From contig JALMGJ010000015.1 in the NCBI GenBank assembly GCA_023362775.1, forward strand, positions 24,703,001-24,767,000: a DNA stretch of 64,000 nt. Direction: 5' to 3'. Under the pieces are notes generated by a model. It was not told where the DNA came from. It saw nothing but the letters and a program-made list of their open reading frames with translations, and ran no database searches. Both the position numbers and the translations under genes were made by a program. This DNA comes from Charina bottae. Its lineage: Eukaryota; Chordata; Lepidosauria; Squamata; Charinaidae. This document shows positions 1 through 12,200 of this stretch, piece after piece (position 1 is the stretch's first letter; each line of letters begins with the position of its first letter).

Positions 1-100
1 TGTAAATTCATCCCAGACACTCCCCAATATCTGTGCTCCCCACCTGGCCGCTTCTCTGTACGGGGCCTTGGGGGGGGGGATCTCCTACCCCCATCCTCAC

Positions 101-201
101 CTGGAAGGCGCTCTGCTTTGGGGGCCTCAGGTCCTCCACGGCCGACTCCTCATCCTCCTCGCTGTCCGTCTCAAACAGGAAGTATTCCCCCGAGTGCAGC
201 A
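101..201 (-). CDS. PIEZO1: PIEZO1 exon 31 (residues 1390-1423), last exon in window
   Basis: 101 nt encoding LHSGEYFLFETDSEEDEESA and VEDLRPPKQSAFQ. Human has IHSGDYFLFESDSEEEEEAV and QSAFQ. It is the acidic post-beam segment. Acceptor ttgctgtag, donor gtgagg at 100-99; exon 32 would lie left of base 1. Confidence 0.95.
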
Positions 202-3200
202 CTACAGCAAAACGCTGCGTCAGTCGATGCCCTCCTCCTCCCCTCCAGCCCCGCGTGGTTTGGGGAAGGCCACGGATCCCTCAAGAAGAGAGGCATGCAG
301 GAAAAGTGACAGGAGGACAAGAGTGCCTCTGGGCACGTGCAGAGAAGGGCCACCCTATAGGCCAAGGACAGGAAAAGAGGGCAGGCAAAGACGGCGAGAG
401 TCCAGGCTGGCTACAGATCGGAGGAGCTGAGGCTTCAAGACCCACAAGGACTGTCTCCTTTCAACAAGGGGGGCCCTAAGGGGCCCTTCTCAGCTCCGGG
501 CTTAGTCCTGGACCGACTCCACAGCGCTGGAAGGCCGGCCAGAGCATCTTGGATGGGACGGAAGCTGGTTGGGAGTTGGCTCTTCCTTCCTAAATTGTCC
601 TCACGGTGGCGATTCGGACGGGCCCAGCCAGCTCCAGAGAACCCCTCCCCCGCACTTGTCTCCTTAAGCTCTTTTGCCGCTTTTGTGAATTGCAGCATTT
701 GGGATTTTATGCGTTCGGCCGTTTGTTGGCTACTTCTAACTTTGGATGTGGTGCTTTCGGCTGGCAAACTGCCTTGGAACGGTTTGTCGATAAGGCAGGA
801 CTCTGCGTGGCCTTTGCTCTGTTTCTTGCATTCACCTCATGACCTGAAGTCAGGATCCAGCCCAACCAGCTTGCAAAAGACCCCACCCCCATTAAAATCC
901 AGGAAGCCCCGAGGGATGTTCTTGGGGGCAATTCACGGAGGGTCCCACGCCTGTGGCTTGATCTCAAAGGGAGTTCGAGTGAGCAAGAGGGAAGATGCTT
1001 CCAAAACGGAGCCCCCTCCCCAGCCCCCCTCCTTGTGCAAACACATTACCCCTGTAATGGCCCTGCCTCCCCCGGCAGCCTCCGTCCACCCGAGAAGGAA
1101 GGGCTACTTCCTCTTGGGAGAGCACAGCAGGCGATGTGGGGCTGCCCTCCACAGAATGTGGTTTGCCTTGGAGGGAAGAGAAGAGAAAAGAAGCAGAGGA
1201 GGTCAGAAGCTGCACGGGGCCACAGGGTTGCTCAAGAGGCAAAAGCATGCAGACAGGCTCCCGAGCACGCAGGCGTAGAAGCTGGCGATGGGGAGGAGGA
1301 GGGTTCGCCACCAGCCGTCCACGCAGACTGGCGCCATCTCAGCAGGGTTTCTGGCAACTGACTCTCCCAGCCCGGCTGGGACCTTGTGGGTGCCAATCGG
1401 GTGCTCTGGACGGCGCCTAGGCGGCCCTGGTTGCCTTCTTCAGGGAGGGTTCCTCTCCTGTAGGGCGAGGGCTATTCCTGGGTGGACCAGATTTCTACGA
1501 AGCCAGACCTCGGTCTGTCAGGCAGAGTCTGTACCACGCGCGAAGGGATAACGCTGGGCAAACACTCCAAAAAGGCTGTCTGCAGCACGCGGGGCCAAAG
1601 CAAGCCGGCCCTCCATGGCCCAACCTGGTGGTCCGGCTCGGCCAAGGTGCCTAAAGCAGGCGTGGAGGGAAGCGGAACGGCCGTGAAGGACTGGAGGAAG
1701 AGTTGCTCAGGAGGGGCCTCAGCCCGGGCAAGCATGTAATGTGAGTAAATGTTTCAGATGAGCCCCCCTAGTTCGTGCAAAGGTAAAGGGAGAAGGGGGA
1801 AGCACATTCAGACTTGCAAGATTCTGCTGCTGGCTTACAATAAAAGCAGGACTGACCTACATGGCATTGGCTTCTTAGTCCTGTCTACCTAGTTGGGTCG
1901 GCAGCAAGCCATGATCCAAGACCATTCTGTGCTCCACCCGGTCCATGTGCTACAGCAAGCCATAATTTAAGCTCAGTGAATTGACTAAGCCACAGCTGCT
2001 AAGCCAAACACAGGCAAGTCTCAGGTGCGAACCAGCTAGTGTTGACAGTCCGGGCTGCCAGGGGTTCAGCTTCTGGGCAGCCCACCAAATAGGCCAGGAC
2101 TGAACCTGGGATCTGCACGCAGCACGGGGATCGGCCACACAACTAGGCCTCCTCGCAAGGTCTCAGCGATAAGCCTGCTGTGGTCCCTAACCAAGACGGG
2201 CTTCCCAAAGCCTTCGGCAGCCGTGAGAGACAAGCAACCGGGGTTTCTAGGGTTTCAAGGGCTTCTGACAAGGCCTGCAGCTGCAGCGGTTCTTCAGCCG
2301 TCTTTGGAAGGCAGCGAGAGACCCCGACTCAGAAAGGCAGCCCGTGCAAGAGGTGGCCGGAGGACCCGCAGCCCGAAGCCAGGGGAAGAAGAGCGACCCT
2401 CCGACAGGCCCCCACCCAGAGAGACGCATGCAGAATGGAAGTGATGGATTCGGAGCCCAGATGAAGCCTTGGTTAGCAGCCGCAATGGCCTCCGCCAGCA
2501 GAGTGAGGGCTCGCCCAGAGCAGAATGAGCCAGGGTTAGTATGGCCGCCAGCCCTGAGCCAGGGCTGGGCTGTACCTGTGGCGTGATCCAGCCATGGGCG
2601 CCACCAGCGCTTCCTTTGCTGGGCAGGGTCCTTCTGGGTGCCTGAGGCTGTGGAACAGGGCACAAAGGCAGGTGAGGGATGCAGGAGGGGGAGGGGGAGG
2701 CTGACTGTGGACAGTGACCGAGCGGCCGCCCCATGTCCTCACGCACACCGCTGCCTTCCCGGAGCCCAGGCCAAAAAGGACCCAGGGCCACCGCTTCTAC
2801 CTCCACCACAGGCCTCCTCTGCAGACAACCCATAACCTCTCGGGGGCAAAAGCCATGCCTGCCTCGTGGGGCTGTGAGTGGGTGAAAGAACAGAGCATCT
2901 CCCGCTCTTCATAGAGACCAAGCCGTGGGTCATAAAATGGCAGGAAGACCCCAAATCACAGGAGGAAGGCGGGTGGACTTGCAAGAATAAAGGAAGACCC
3001 GCGTCCTCCCCCATCAGCCTTCCATGGGTCCAAATTGCATCTAAAAGTCACTCTTTTCAGGGTATCCTGTGATGCGAATTCCACAAGTTCACGCTGCGTT
3101 TGTAGGATCATCTGCCCAGAACAAGGGAATTGGAATTGCTTCAATGTGGGCATCCAGTAAAACCACATCTGTGGAACAGGCCACTTTGGTGTCTGCTGCC

Positions 3201-6200
3201 CTTGGGGAGGGCCAGAGGGCCAAACCACGGACTTCCTAGAGGGTTTTCACAAACGTTCCCCAGCCTGGCCCTGAAACCCACTTCACACCTGGCGTGTCTG
3301 CCTCCGTGGCCTCCTCAGAATCTCTGGCCAGCTGCCCCTGGTGGTACTTCTCCTGCTTGGCTCGAATCCGTTGCATCCTGTGGGCACATGGCAGGAGCTT
3401 GGGAGTGGCACTGGGTTTCCATCTCCCCACCCCAACGTCCATCCTGGGTTCTCTTTGGCCTGCAGGGTTTCCTCAGCCCAAGTAATTCCTCCGGGCACCA
3501 GGAGCCAAAGTCCGTGGCTCGGTCCTGCAAGACCCTTCCTCCCCAGGTCCCGGTGCCTCCTTGCTCCACCATGCCAACCCTGCACTGGCAGCCCCCTCCA
3601 GGTTTCCCACAGGCGTTTTCTCAACCCTGCCTGAAGGAGCCAGATTTGCCCGTGGAACTCCGTCCACCAGGGCAGAAGTCCACCGTCCGTCCACCACTAA
3701 GCAATCTCTCTCCTCCCCCCGTGGCTTTGAGCCCCTCAACAGCCCTGATTCCCATCTGCAGATCCTTCAGCAGGAAATGCTGGCTTGAGGGCTTGGCAGA
3801 TCCCCCATCTGAGTCTTGGAAGGGAGGGCCAGACCAGCTGCTAAAGCCAGAGATCGCGCTGATGAGAGAATTGATGGCTGACCTCCATCTCAAGTTCCAG
3901 GAGGGCAGGTGTGTGTGTTAAACCAATTAAAACAAAATCCACTTTCTTGGTGACTGTGCCAGGGAAGGGCATCTCCTACCCCGGTCCTTAAAGCTAGGAT
4001 AAATGCCCGGGCCCTCTTCCCTGGCTGGGCTGTCTTCCCCTCCCTCCCCTCCCCTCCCACGAAACTCACTGCCGCTTAAGTTGGACCAATGATTTCTTTT
4101 CAGCCTGGTGGTGGGAGGTCATCTGCTTGATCATCCTGGCTTTGAAAAGCGCGAAGCCCCTGCAGAGACAGAAATCCGGATCCATGACACGCAGTGCGCA
4201 CAGAGGAACTTCGAAAAGCCCGCTTCCTGCTTCTGCGCAAAAGCTTCTCATTTCTCCAAGATGGACTGCTTCTCAACACGGAGGTTCCGTTCCCATTCAT
4301 GACAGCTAATAAGAATGTCAGAAGGAGCCCTGCTAACCAGGTTCCTGATTTCCCAGAGTGGCCTAACCAAACGGGCCACGGTTCACTGCTCTTCAGCTTC
4401 AGCCACAAGCTTTCCATGTTTACTGCAAACGGCTTCCGTGTCTGTATGACTACAATATCCAAAATTCCCAGTGAGGGTGGCTGGGATTTCTGGCGGCTGG
4501 AATCACAACATGTGAGGGGGAGACAGGCCAGGGCAGCCTGCAGGATCTGCCTCTCCCCACGACATTCCAGATAACTGGGCCACAGACTTACCAAGGCCCT
4601 CTTCCACTTCTTCCTCTCCCCCTGGGGTTTTACACTCTGCATGCCCAGGTGTGCAAAGTTCTACTGCACGACAAATACACCCCTCCAGATCTCGAGTGCT
4701 GCTGCAGCGCATGGCAGGGAGCTGGGAGCAGGCCTGAGGCTCTGCTGGTGAGGCCCCCCATTGCTTGCTTCGCCCCAGCCCTTCCCTGCTCACCGGGAGG
4801 CCTGCAGGGCTGAAGCCTTGAGGTCAGCCAAGACATGCAAAAAGTAGTAGCTGAGGAAGACCCTGCGCTGGAGGAGCAGGAAAACGAAGCAGATGCTGTC
4901 CCAGATGATGCCGGCTTCCTCCACAGGCAGCGCGCAGTCCTGGTTCTTGTCCACATCCTTGGCTGGCAAAGAAGGGAGGAGGGAGGGGCTCAGATGTGGA
5001 GCAGAGCAGGAGGGGCCCTGAACCTCTCCCCACCCCTCAGGGCCCAAACGTGACTGTCCCCCCCCAGCTGCTCTCCATCAGAAGGGGTCCTTGGCTCTTT
5101 CACCAACCCCTGGGCAACTCTAGAGTAGAGGGGGTGCTTCCCGTGCCCACTCGAATGGACGCATCTTTACAAGCCTAGCAAATCAGAAACGTCATCAGGT
5201 GCAAAATGCAGCTTTCATTCAAATCCGGTTTTTTATGGCTGAATACACCAGTCCGCTCAAACAGACTAGAAATAACAAAAACTGAATGAAATGTATCCTG
5301 AAAGGTCAAGTTTCAGGTCTTGTTTATCCAACACATTGAACGATAACCTTGGATCAACACGCCAAAAAGGCTATCTGTAACATGTGGTGCCAAAGTAAAC
5401 CAACCATTTTGTGGCTTAATCTGGTTGGCTGAATCTCATCCAACATGCCCAAGGCAAGGTGTGTCTTTGCCTTTCTCCAAAGTTTTTTCCCTACAAGCAA
5501 CTTCTGGCACTTTCTGGAGTCCTCCAACCATCATTGTGCCAAAGCAAAGTAACACGGACAGGCCTTCTATCACTTCAGGGACAGTTGGGTGACGCTGGGA
5601 AGACGTCACAAGTCATGGGTGGAGAAACAGCTTAGCTACTGAGGTTTATAAACCCTTCTGTTCGCACATTTTCCCATACCCAGACTCAACATCTACCAAC
5701 AAAACTGGGGAAGGGAAGCTCTCGCATCTCCTCTCAGCTGCTGCAGCTGCTTGGATGCCAACAGCAGATACTCACGGTCATAGTATCCCTTGACGGTGCA
5801 GGCCAGGCTGAAGAGCTGAATGACCCAACAGAAGCTGTTCTGCATTTGCTGGACAAAGACGCAGGAGAGGAGCTGGCAGAAAAGGAAAGGGAGTCACACC
5901 CTGCCCAAAAGGAACTGTCAGATCCAATTTCTGTGCACAGAAAATCTGGATCCACCAGGCGCTTTTGAAATGAACGGCCTGGACTTTGCATCATTTGGCC
6001 TGCATCTGCAGATGATGGCGAGGGACGGAACTGTTTGCAGAGAACTTAAGTCCTACCGAGAGCATATTCTTGGCGATGATCACCGTCACATTGTAGAGAA
6101 TCAGGCAGTCCCACAGTATCAGGCGGGCTCGCAGGGACCAGCGCAACATGGCAGTGCCAAAAAGCAGCAGGTAGAAGCAGGCCATCAGGTAGCCCAGGCC

Positions 6201-9200
6201 AAAGATGCTGATGCGATTGGCCCCAGCGACAAAGACGATGACCAGGACGAACCAGAAGAGGTAGCGGAACACACACACCTTGACCATGTCTAGGTAGGAC
6301 CTGGCAAGGGCAAGGAAACGTTGAGAACGTAAGGAGAGTCCAGCTGAATCAAATCAAAATCCAGTGACAGTAATTGATCTTTGATGGCTAGGCAGACTGC
6401 CCCGAACCCAGAGGGTCCATACTGGTTTAATCCTGGTTGTAAGATATCTAAATGCAGTCCCGATTAAAACACCCTTCATTCGCCTTAACCAGGACAAATC
6501 ACCCTAGTTAGCATGAAGCAAGCCGGGAAAAACCACCCGGTGGCAAAGCGTGGCTAATACTAGCCCAGGGGGCTGCTTGGCACTCACCTGCAATTGACAA
6601 AATTGGGCACTGGGTTTGGCTCCCCCTGCAGGGGCTCAAGCTGCTCCCTGTTGTCACCCGCCAATTGCACCCACTCCTCTGTTTGCTCGTTGGCAAAGAC
6701 TTTCCACTGCTGAGATGCGCAGAGCAGCAAAAGGAAGTCGCCTGTGGGGAGCGAAGGGGGATTTTAATGCCCATCACACTAAAAGACGTGGGAAAACAAA
6801 TATGGCTGTGGCTAGCAGAAACGCCTCCCCTTTCAGAGAGGGGGCGGAGCCCACCCCAAAGGGTGTGGTCTGCCATGACTCCTCCCTGTAATTGGTGCAA
6901 CCTACACATTGCAGCTCGGGGGGGGGGGGTGCGTGTCAGTGATGGCTGCGGACCGTATTTAACACGTTTTGTTAGTTAGTTGTGGCCACAGCGGACGTGG
7001 TGGTGATGCAATCCGGATAGAGGCAGGATCTTCCAAGTGGAGGGGGGCCTTGAGGACAGTTTGGGGGGTTTATTTTCAGCTTTTAACCACATCCCACCCG
7101 TTTTAGGGTTTATAGCACAATTTTGGAGCATTTCCTCTCTCGGAACAGGACGAAACTGAACCACTGATGCGCTAGCTCCTCAAGGGGAAGCGTTCTAGAT
7201 GCCGAATTCCCACCCTAAGGGGCAAGATCCACAATGGCGTTGACCCCCCCCTCCCAAAACTGGCCCAGCCAAGAGACTCCAGCCCAGCTTCCCCGCAGGA
7301 GCTGTTCCTGGTGCTGAACGTGGGTCATTCCTGAATTAAGGCTGAGGCTGGCAGTGCCTCGTTGAGAAAGATCAAGGACCAAAATATTACACCCTTTCCA
7401 AATTCACTTCCAAAATTGGGAAGGTATTTGCTTGCTCCCATGTCTTGTCTTGCCACTAATTACTACACAGTGAGGATAAAAACAACACCGCTCTTCCGCC
7501 AGATGTTCCAACCGCAGGAGGGCTGTTTCCAGGTACTCACTCATGAGATTGATAGAATTGGGTTTCATGAAGAAGTCGGGGAAGTACATCCACTTGATGA
7601 GAACGGAGGTGATGGGAAGGGTGTGGCTCCACCTCCAGGGGTAATCTAGACGGGGCGGAGGCAAAAACACAGGCATGTTGGGAAAAGCTCCTGGATCTGT
7701 AACTAACTGATGGCTGTCACTGCATCCTGAAACAGGAAACTCAATAGTTTAACTGAGAACCAGCTCCCCCCATGTGCCCTGAATCTCCCACTTCCTGCTT
7801 TTTGTGAATGACCTGCTGGTTCAAGGAGGAGAAAATTCTTCCCGTGTCCACATCTTCCCATTACGCAGAATTTGATGAATTTCTAGCATCCGTTGCTCAG
7901 CTCTTTCCTAACCTAAAATGCCCCAGATATTGCAAGCCTTTCTCAGTGGGGAACTGTCCACTGGATGTTTGGGGTGACCTTTTCCTGGTTAAATTATGTG
8001 CTTGTGATGTGAGGATCAGAACAACTGCCTTCTTTGTTGTTGTACTATGCAAATAATGGCTCTATCTGCAGTTCATGGTAGCAACTTGTAATGATTTCCA
8101 ACAATGGCCCTGTGGGGATTGAGGAGGAGTGGAGGGGATGCCCAGCTACACGTTCTAATTGGAAAGGAAGACCAACAGCAACACTTGGCTGGCTCCCTCA
8201 GTTGGAGTCTTACCGATGCAGAGAACTGGAGGAACCCCAACACAGAGAAGGTACTGGAAGATGAGGAAGAGGGCCAGGAAGAGACAGTACTTGGGCCAGA
8301 CCTTGGCAATGGCCTGACGCCGCCTCCGTGTCAGGATGACAACCAACCAGCATCCGTGGAAGATCACCATGAAGTTCATGCGCTGGCCAATCACGTTCAC
8401 CGTCACTAGAAAGCAAATCTGGGGAAAGAGAAGGGGAAAAAGCCGAGGAAGAGGCTGCATTGGAGGATTTTGGTCTGGTGACATCTTGGGAGATGAATGA
8501 GAAGTCTCTGCTCCGACATCAAGGACTGTTCCAAGACTTAAGAAGCTTCTCCTTCTCCTTCTCTTCACCAAACACCACACCTCTTTTATTTATTACTGCA
8601 TTTTTATCCTGATTCTGAGTGGGGGGGGTCTGCCTTCATTTTCTCCTCATAACCACCGGCCCCCTGTGGGGTGGATAAGGCCGGTCCAAAGTCATTCTGA
8701 GCGCAACAGGGCCATGGAAGGATTTGAAGCCAGGTCCCACAGGGTCCCAGTTTGACATTTCGAGCCTTTATCCCTCTGGCTTCCCCTCTGCTTCCCCGGA
8801 TTTCCACAGGTGGGGGGAGATGAACACTTGGAGTACCCCACAGGAAGAGCAGGGATAAAACATAATGAAATGCAGAAAAGGGCCATTCACTTGTAAGCCT
8901 CTTGAGAAATATGCCCACTTGCAGGGTCCCTCTCCAAAAATGTTCCTGCGCCCCCTATTGTGATGACCAGAAAATGCCCAGAAAATACAATGGAGTGGGG
9001 GGGGGTCATAAAAGTCACAATGGTGGTCATGACCATGTGATCAAAGCTCCACCCCTTTTTCATATGCCTTGACTTTTTTGACACCGCCCCCCCATGGACA
9101 CCCCTGCTGTCTTACTGGCCAAACAATTGCTTTTCCAATTAACACAACTTAGGGGGCATCTTCTCCCCACTCCAGCCAGCAGGGTCCAACTCACCTCAAG

Positions 9201-12200
9201 GCCAAACTTGTAGAAGAAGTAGTTGATGAAGTACTTGATGCAGTTCAGCAGGCCTTTATCTAGGTTCTGGCGTGTTGCATCCTCAAAGATGGTCCGGGTG
9301 AGTGGAGGCACCAGCTGGTGTTGCTTGCGATAGTATTCCTGGCATCGATACACAACAGCTTCAAAAACCAGCAGGACCAGAACTTGCAGATGGTTCTGAA
9401 GAGGGAGAAGAAAGAGATGAGCCAATGCAACAAGAACAGGAAAAAGATACCAACTTGCCTTTGTACCAAATAGGTCCCCCTCCAGATGTGCTAGACTACA
9501 ACTTCCATCAGGCTGGCTGGTAATGATAAATGTGATAAACCATCCTCTCTAGAGCAGTGTTTCTCAACCTTGGCCACTTTAAGCTGTGTGGACTTCAACT
9601 CCCAGAATTCCCCAGCCAGTGAATTCTGGGAGTTGAAGTCCACACAGCTTAAAGTGGCCAAGGTTGAGAAACACTGCTGTAGACTGTGCCTGATTGGGAA
9701 ATGTTGCTGAAAGGATGACAGTGCCTAGAAGGGACTCCGAATTCCAGGTACCAGGGGCAAAAGGAGTCCTTGGTTCCAACAGCACATTCCCTCTCTCCTG
9801 CTAACCCCAGTATGGATTTCTCATTGTTTTAGACATGCTTATACATCATAAAATAAATATTTTGGTCACAGAGATAAGCCTAACTTTTCCAGAAAGTAGC
9901 ATCCATCGCTCTCTTTCCAAAATAGATGCTGATGAAACATAAACATTGGTTGGGGAATGATCCTCCAAGGGGAGGTAAGAGTGCAATGAATCACATTTTT
10001 TGCTCTGTCCACGTGATTCCAGGCCAAGATTATCTAGAATCTCTTCCCGAAGTATCTCAAAACAGTCACACAACTGTAGCCCTTTCTCCATGTCTACTTA
10101 ACTGTCTGAACCCGCTCTCAAGGCAGCTGATTATTTATGTCCAGGTTTTCCTATCTCATTCTGCAAAAACTACATCTAGCTATGCCTTCTCCACTGTTAC
10201 CAAATGGAAAAAGGCACATCAGAGCTGCCACCTTGGCGGTGACCAAATTTCCACAGCTGGGCTGCAGAAAGCAAACCTCAGGTGACTGAGCAGGGGCAAA
10301 ATGTGGCTCTGACCCAGCCTCTTCCCACCCCCACCCCCCCAAGCCAGAAGAGAGACATGCTAGGAGAGAACAGCTGCTACGCACCTGGATGTAACCCAGG
10401 TTGGGGTATCTCTTGCGGATACCAAACCAATTTGCTGGGTCGACGGGACCCTGGTAGAGGGTAGAATTGCCGATCTCCTCTGGCTGGAGGTTGGTGCTAT
10501 TGAGCAGAGGCTAGAGGGTGAAAAGGAATTATACTACAATACAATACAAAAGAAGATGTCATGGTGTCATAAGAATCTACAGCTCTTCCAGGGAGGTTAG
10601 GGTAGAATGTAAACTCTCGATCTGATCATCAGCCAGCATTTGTTCAACCTATTTCCCTGGTGACCAGAGTTTTTTCCCCTTCCACATCTATTTCTGGAAC
10701 TCCGTTTCCCACACATACAGGACATCCTGAGGTCTGAAGGCACACACTCATGGGTCTAAGGTTGGGGCACACTTACCAAGCTGCAGTTACTGGCATAGTC
10801 TTGTGGGTTGACGATCTTCAGCTGGTACAGCATCTTGCAGACGATGATGATGCAGGCCCAGAGGGTGGAGAGGCAAGAGGCCATGTGGCAGAAGCGGCTG
10901 TAGGGCACAGCAAAGGCCCATAGCACCACCAGCAGGAAGTTCATCACCGACACCTGGGTGAGAGGAGAGGCAGAGAGGATGCACAGCAGTTAAGACACTG
11001 GGTTGTGCAGGGGAGGCCAAGGAGCAGTGATCTGATGCAACCTTCCTTCATTTTTCAAACAACAAAGCCCCTTATGGGGCAGGAAAGGGCTGGAAAGCTT
11101 ATCCTGGTGCTTAAGGATGTGTCCAGGTAAGACTCCCGTAGCCTCAAGGGGTAATTTGGTGCTCCGCATGGCCCACACCAATTATACCTTCCTGGGCCGA
11201 AGTAAATCTTTCGCCTTTCCTTGCTACTCTCAGTTAAATGACCAGAACATGCTTTGTGTCGAGATACCCTGGAGATTTCCTTGGGCAAAAAATACTGCAG
11301 GCACTAAATTCCTGACAGGGACTGTTTTGCAATGTGCATCTCCTACATTATATCCTGCTGACCCCGATGGTTTCCTGAAGTAGCATTCTGAAGGCCAAAC
11401 GGTTTGATCCTTGGGTGGCTCCCCCCCTGAACCAAGCCATGCACTTGGCCTTCAGCAACTTCCATCCCAGGTTCAGTCACTCACCTCCTGCAAAGCAACC
11501 CAAACGATGTAGAGCGCCACCAGCTTCAGAATGTGCAGCTCCAGCAGGCGCAGGACAAAGACCCGGATGCGGCCGAGAACGTCCGAGAACGTCTTCCCCA
11601 GCACCAGGAGCCGTTCCAGCACGAGGCCCCACTTGCTGGGCACACCCCCTGCGGGAGAGAAGGGGGGAGGAGGCACAGCTGGGAATGTCCAGGCGTGACG
11701 GATTATTGGCTCTTTAGAAGGCTTTGCCCTCCCCAACTTTTCTGAGGGCTCCAGTGAAAGACGAGGCAAGCTTGGAATACAAACAACTCTCCATTAGAAG
11801 GAAAATCAGTGCAATGAGTTGCAATCGTAACACGCGTGGCACTTCCAACCCATCCCCATTTATTTTCTCTGCTTCAGCTTCTCCATGGACACGTTTTGGC
11901 AATGCTGTGAAGTCCATGGAAAATTCCAAAAGCAGTTGTGGGAAAGGAGGGTTATAATCTTGGGGGGAGCTGCACAATTTCTCTTTGCATCCTGGTGGGA
12001 AGCTTGGTGTTGAAAGAGAGCCAGAAATGCTGGGGTACCATTAGCAATGAAAAAACAAAAAAGACACCCATTTTACACTCAACAAGCTGAGTTTTCTTGG
12101 ACTCAGATACATTCACTAATGCAAAATATTTTACAAATTCGAATCCCATTTAAACTGGAATTATTTTTATTAGGAATATGGGAAGAACAAATGGGAAAAC

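Larger units (their letters stand above)
202..9194 (-). other. PIEZO1: PIEZO1 introns 21-30 (between listed exons)
   Basis: Short introns: the largest is intron 30 (202-2575). Apart from an unclassified repeat pair (1543-1700 and 5336-5530) they contain no recognised element. Blocks such as 1740-2150 and 6400-6560 have low-level similarity to dispersed AT-rich repeats but could not be classified. Confidence 0.6.

Noticed and set aside
2614..2635. Alternative acceptors inside PIEZO1 exon 30
   Set aside because: Both internal AGs start in a phase that does not match the single-base overhang of exon 29.
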